This document shows positions 60,770-64,000 of a stretch of 64,000 bases of DNA, one piece after another. Where the stretch lies: the NCBI GenBank assembly GCA_963747535.1, contig CAVVFX010000003.1, positions 1 to 64,000 on the forward strand, written 5' to 3'. The notes beneath the pieces were generated by a model. It was not told the DNA's origin. It worked only from the letters and a program-made list of their open reading frames with translations, and did not search any database. Source of the stretch: CAVVFX01 sp963747535. GTDB lineage: Bacteria > Acidobacteriota > Terriglobia > Bryobacterales > Bryobacteraceae. Position 1 is the stretch's first letter, and every line of letters starts with the position of its first letter. A program made the translations under genes and the position numbers.

Positions 60770-61992
60770 CTACCGCAGCGATCTGAAGCCCGCACGAACC
60801 TCCTCTGAAAAGAGCTTCGGCTGTTCCCAGGCCGCAAAGTGACCGCCCTTGGGGAGCTTGTTGTAATGGATCAGTTTGGGATACGCCGCTCCGCCCAACT
60901 GCGCGGGCACAGATCGATCTCGTCCGGAAAGGAGCTTACGGCAACCGGGACGGAAACGCCTTTGACGCTGAAGTACCCGAGTTTGTTTTCCCAGTAGAGG
61001 CGCGCTCCGGAAATCGCCGTGTTCGTCAACCAGGCGATCGTGATGTTGTCGAGAACATCGTCCCGGGTGAGGCCTTCGCTGCCTCCGGCAAAGACACGTG
61101 AGATCAGCGCGTAGCTCCACGCATCGTGGTCCAGAAAATAGGCGGCCAGGCCGACGGGGGAATCCGCAATTCCGTACAACGTCTGCGGTCGCAACCCCAT
61201 CTGGTAGCCATAGGCGACGCCCTTGCTGTAGACGAATTGCAGCCGCTCGAAAGCGAGTTTTTCCTCGGGTGAGAGACCATCTGGCATTGGAGCACCGGTG
61301 GATGCCGCCTTGTCAATTTCAGGCGGGACCGCGCCAGGCATGTTGATGTGAATGCCGAGCAGTTCGGGAGGCGCTTCGACGCCCATCAGTTCCGTGATGA
61401 CCGAACCCCAATCACCGCCCTGCGCGACGAATTTGGTGTATCCCAGGCGCTTCATCAGCACGGTCCAAGCACGCGCGATATGGGCGGGATTCCATCCGGT
61501 CGTGGCCGGTCTGCCGGAAAAACCGTAGCCGGGCATCGACGGAATCACGACATCGAACGCGTCGGACGCTCTCCCGCCGTGCGCGGTCGGATTGGTCAGC
61601 GGATCGATGATCTTCATCTGTTCAATAATCGAGCCGGGCCACCCGTGTGTCACGATCAGCGGCAGAGCATTTTCGTGTCTGGAACGGACGTGAATGAAAT
61701 GAATGTCAAGCCCGTCGATCTCGGTCATGAATTGCGGCAGAGCGTTTAGTTTCGCCTCGATTTTGCGCCAGTCATACTCTGTCGCCCAATAGCGCGCCAG
61801 CGCCTGCATCGTCGCGAGCTGCACTCCCTGGGAAGCATCTGTAACCGTTTCCCGCTCAGGCCACTTTGTGGCGTTTATACGCCTCCGCAACTCGGTGAGT
61901 TCCCCCTCCGGAACATCCACTTGAAACGCACGAATCGCATTCTGATCGGATGTCTGCTCGCTGCCGGCTTGCAGAACAGCGGTTTGGGTCAT
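60770..61992 (-). pseudogene. Epoxide hydrolase (EHN-type) with C-terminal frameshift
   Basis: From ATG at 61992 (MTQTAVLQAGSEQTSDQNAIRAFQVDVPEGEL). N-terminal EHN domain (ELRRRINATKWPERETV), then alpha/beta hydrolase with HGWPGSIIEQMKII (oxyanion HGxP), nucleophile Asp in VAQGGDWGSVI, and catalytic His in LPKGGHFAAWEQP. The main frame ends at 60871 (SWAERRIPN), but the conserved C-terminus AYPKLIHYNKLPKGGHFAAWEQPKLFSEEVRAGFRSLR follows in the next frame. One lost base near 60895 separates nucleophile from His, so the product would be inactive unless the base is a sequence error. Confidence 0.88.
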
Positions 61993-62437
61993 ATGGTCTT
62001 GTCCTTTAATCGTGATTTCGGTCGACTGCTCTGACTGCATGCAGTGCGCCAGTCCGGCTTCCGGCGTTATGCGATTGATGCGAAAGTATTTGCGGGCTTT
62101 TGGTGTGTGAGGTGTCGACGATTTGTCGAAGTTTGGGCACGACGGGGCGGTCGGGCCGCAAAGTGGCGTTTGGGCGTCACAGGATCGCATAACGGTTTTC
62201 CGAATGGAACAGGACCCGCACCCAGTCCTACGAAGGATCTTTCAGCCAGGCGGCCGGGAACGCAGAGACATGATTCGAAACATCGCCCGCTGCAATAAAG
62301 ACGAAGTTGGGGGGCCGTCAGAAATGCGATGTGCCTGTGAATCATCACCCGTACTTCTGTACCCGCGCCGATCCTGCTAACGATTGGGTTCGAGCAGCCG
62401 TACTTGAGACTGACTCATATCTCCAGCGTCCCGACGT
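61993..62437. other. No gene seen
   Basis: Intergenic stretch between two leftward genes; only unsupported short frames. It should contain the promoter of the epoxide hydrolase/crotonase pair. Confidence 0.5.
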
Positions 62438-63052
62438 TCAGCTCGAATATCGTTGCTCTTTGAACGGGTCGCCGTAAATGTGATAACCGTTAAATTCCCA
62501 TAAGCCCGGCATTTCGCGATCCAACAACTCGATCCCGCGCACCCACTTCACGCTCTTCCACGCATAGAGGTTCGGCACCACGAGGCGCACCGGGTAGCCG
62601 TGCTCAGCCGTAAGGGGTTCGCCGTCATGCCGCAGGGCGAAAATTGTCGTCGGGCGCAGAAAATCCAGGATTGGCAGGTTTGCCGTGTAGTTGTTCTCGG
62701 CATGAACCATCACATACCGCGCCTCCGGCCGCAACTTCACTCGCTGCATCAATTCTGTGGCGAGCAGTCCTCCCCAACGGTTGTCGAACCGGCTCCAGCG
62801 CGTGACGCAATGCATGTCCGCAGATATTTCGCTCTGCGGCAGATTGGAGAACTCTTCCCACGAAAGCCGCAGTTGCTCCTCCACCAGGCCGAACACGCGA
62901 AAATCCCATGTCCTGGGATCAAAACGCGGCACCGAGCCCACGTGCAGCACCGGCCACTTGAGCGTCAGCGACTGTCCTGGGGGCAATCGTCCCGCGGCAC
63001 GCATCTCACGCTCGCGTTCGCGTCGCTCGTTCGATTGCTCAAATGGCTCCAC
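62438..63052 (-). CDS. SUOX-fold molybdopterin oxidoreductase
   Basis: 204 residues from ATG at 63052. No signal peptide; the N-terminus is charged (MEPFEQSNERREREREMRAAG). The sulfite-oxidase-type molybdopterin domain shows WDFRVFGLVEEQLRLSWEEFSNLPQ, MHCVTRWSRFDNRWGGLLATELM (candidate Mo-ligating Cys), YVMVHAENNYTANLPILDFL and GEPLTAEHGYPVRLVVPNLYAWKSVKWVRGIELLD. It is a soluble, single-domain relative of YedY/MsrP and of the C-terminal half of the fusion at 46.3 kb. Substrate unknown. Confidence 0.92.
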   Translation of the reverse strand: MEPFEQSNERREREREMRAAGRLPPGQSLTLKWPVLHVGSVPRFDPRTWDFRVFGLVEEQLRLSWEEFSNLPQSEISADMHCVTRWSRFDNRWGGLLATELMQRVKLRPEARYVMVHAENNYTANLPILDFLRPTTIFALRHDGEPLTAEHGYPVRLVVPNLYAWKSVKWVRGIELLDREMPGLWEFNGYHIYGDPFKEQRYSS

Positions 63053-63157
63053 GGCAAAAGTATAGCGCCGCCTATTTGGCGCACCGGGTGATTTTCAGGG
63101 CTTGAAACGCGGTCATCTTGGTTGCGGCGTACCTTGGAGTTTAGAACTACCTGCAGA

Positions 63158-63670
63158 CTAGTCGAGTAAGCCAGGAACAGTCTTGCTGGTGTTGTGACGG
63201 AAAATGTTGACGGCTCCGATCACTTGGTCCTCGTCGTCACGAATTGGAAAGACATTAACGAGCGCTAGAAGACGGTTACCGTTGGGCTGCGCGCAAATCA
63301 CATCGGCGTTCCGAACGGTGGCGCCGTGGTTGATCACCATGGAAGGTGGTGCAAGTTCGTGCGGCATCACTTCTCCTGAGGGGTAACGAAGAATGTGTGA
63401 CCCGCAAAACTTTTCAGAGGTTCCCAGAGACGGCGTGCGTCCCCAACCCGCAATTGCAGTTTTGTTGCACTTGACGACGGTGGCGCCCTTTTCTAGAACG
63501 TATATTCCTACAGGGATAGAATCCATTGACGCTTGGTCTGCGAGAATTCCTTTTGTGACGAGATGCCCGTCGACGATTTCTCCTCGGAAGTCGATTTTGT
63601 CGAAGTCGCCATCCAAAATCATCTTGCTTGTTGCTACGCCACGATTCTGTACTGTCTCGCTAGTCGGCAT
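63158..63670 (-). CDS. PAS-domain protein without output domain
   Basis: 170 residues from ATG at 63670 with GGAGATTG upstream. A PAS domain covers about 45-160: SMDSIPVGIYVLEKGATVVKCNKTAIAGWGR, then GSHILRYPSGEVMPHELAPPSMVINHGATVRNADVICAQPNGNRLLALVNVFPIRDDEDQVIGAVNIFRHNT. The 'P.G..xPhxxxPxxxal..G' pattern matches PAS domains of histidine kinases such as the third PAS of the kinase at 21-25 kb. No kinase or DNA-binding region follows, so it may be a stand-alone sensor or adaptor. Confidence 0.85.
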   Translation of the reverse strand: MPTSETVQNRGVATSKMILDGDFDKIDFRGEIVDGHLVTKGILADQASMDSIPVGIYVLEKGATVVKCNKTAIAGWGRTPSLGTSEKFCGSHILRYPSGEVMPHELAPPSMVINHGATVRNADVICAQPNGNRLLALVNVFPIRDDEDQVIGAVNIFRHNTSKTVPGLLD

Positions 63671-64000
63671 TTTCAATCTCCTTACGCTTAAGAATCTGAA
63701 TGATATTCCAAAGGAGCTAATGAACTACAGGGTTCTGTTGTGAGCATTCCAAATATGGAGCATCGCCCAAAAGAATACCCCTTCTGCATCGTGAACGCAA
63801 CGGTCGAAGAGAGCGCCGAGAACGCCTCGAACAACAGGCACGCAAAGCGTCTGCCGCCAGGCTAAACGGGCTTCGCGGAGACTGGCCGCCACTGAACCAA
63901 CTCTGCGGCCGGCGCGGCCATTGATATTTCGTTCCTGTTGACATCGTCCTAGCGTCCTGTCTAAATGAATATTCCAAGGTCGTGCTGCCGTGGCGACAAG
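63671..64000. other. No gene seen at right edge
   Basis: Only unsupported short frames. A gene starting beyond the window cannot be excluded. Confidence 0.4.

Overview
The window looks like a chromosomal accessory region of a GC-rich soil bacterium. I favour Acidobacteriota (Solibacter/Bryobacter-like), inferred from gene style: the alternative caa3-type oxidase operon, the DUF362/alpha-alpha toroid cassette, the UPF0175/DUF3368 toxin-antitoxin pair and the ParB-like/Cys-rich unit. The 21-45 kb block reads more like alphaproteobacterial stress islands (Ku, LigD, PolX, DUF72, AlkB, DUF763), so lateral transfer is likely. No rRNA, CRISPR array or complete tRNA was seen.

Layout. 0-4.4 kb: a minus-strand HTH / toroid / TAT-exported DUF362 cassette, a PIN toxin with its UPF0175 antitoxin, and tyrosine integrase copy 1 beside a tRNA-Gly-like remnant. 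5-10 kb: decayed DUF72 and PolX copies, then an intact short UvrA-like ATPase. 10.6-19.7 kb: one tightly packed minus-strand operon encoding an oxidase (CoxA, CoxC, a small subunit, CoxB), a PQQ alcohol dehydrogenase with a lanthanide-type Asp pair, two cytochromes c, a periplasmic binding protein, a HbpS/GlcG-like protein and a ferritin-like protein. Together these could pass electrons from periplasmic alcohol oxidation to O2. 19.8-20.5 kb: a broken DUF2252 gene. 21-25.6 kb: a response regulator, a 1249-residue multi-PAS/GAF kinase and a second regulator. 25.6-44.8 kb: a stress and DNA-repair island with pyrophosphatase, hemerythrin, Mn catalase, DUF892, Ku, then the operon SDR-LigD-NRAMP-isochorismatase-PolX, followed by DUF72, AlkB, DUF763, an FAD oxidoreductase and small stress proteins. 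45-48 kb: a quinone-oxidoreductase-like enzyme and a cytochrome b/molybdopterin fusion.

48-54.9 kb is a graveyard and junction zone. It holds an integrase remnant, two unknown genes, and a second integrase plus UPF0175 module whose toxin is cut off. The second integrase abuts the 5' half of a tRNA-Gly broken in the anticodon loop. Beyond it lie an IS3-type remnant and a ParB-like/Cys-rich unit inserted in a cytochrome c gene. 54.9-64 kb: an RND efflux operon whose pump and adaptor genes are fused by deletion, an enoyl-CoA hydratase-like gene, a frameshifted epoxide hydrolase, a SUOX-fold molybdoenzyme and a PAS protein.

The main structural result is that two very similar integrase/antitoxin modules, in the same orientation and both at tRNA-Gly-like 5' halves, bracket about 48 kb of cargo. 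Many genes carry single-base frameshifts while long neighbours are intact, so most of these look like real decay, although a few could be sequencing errors.
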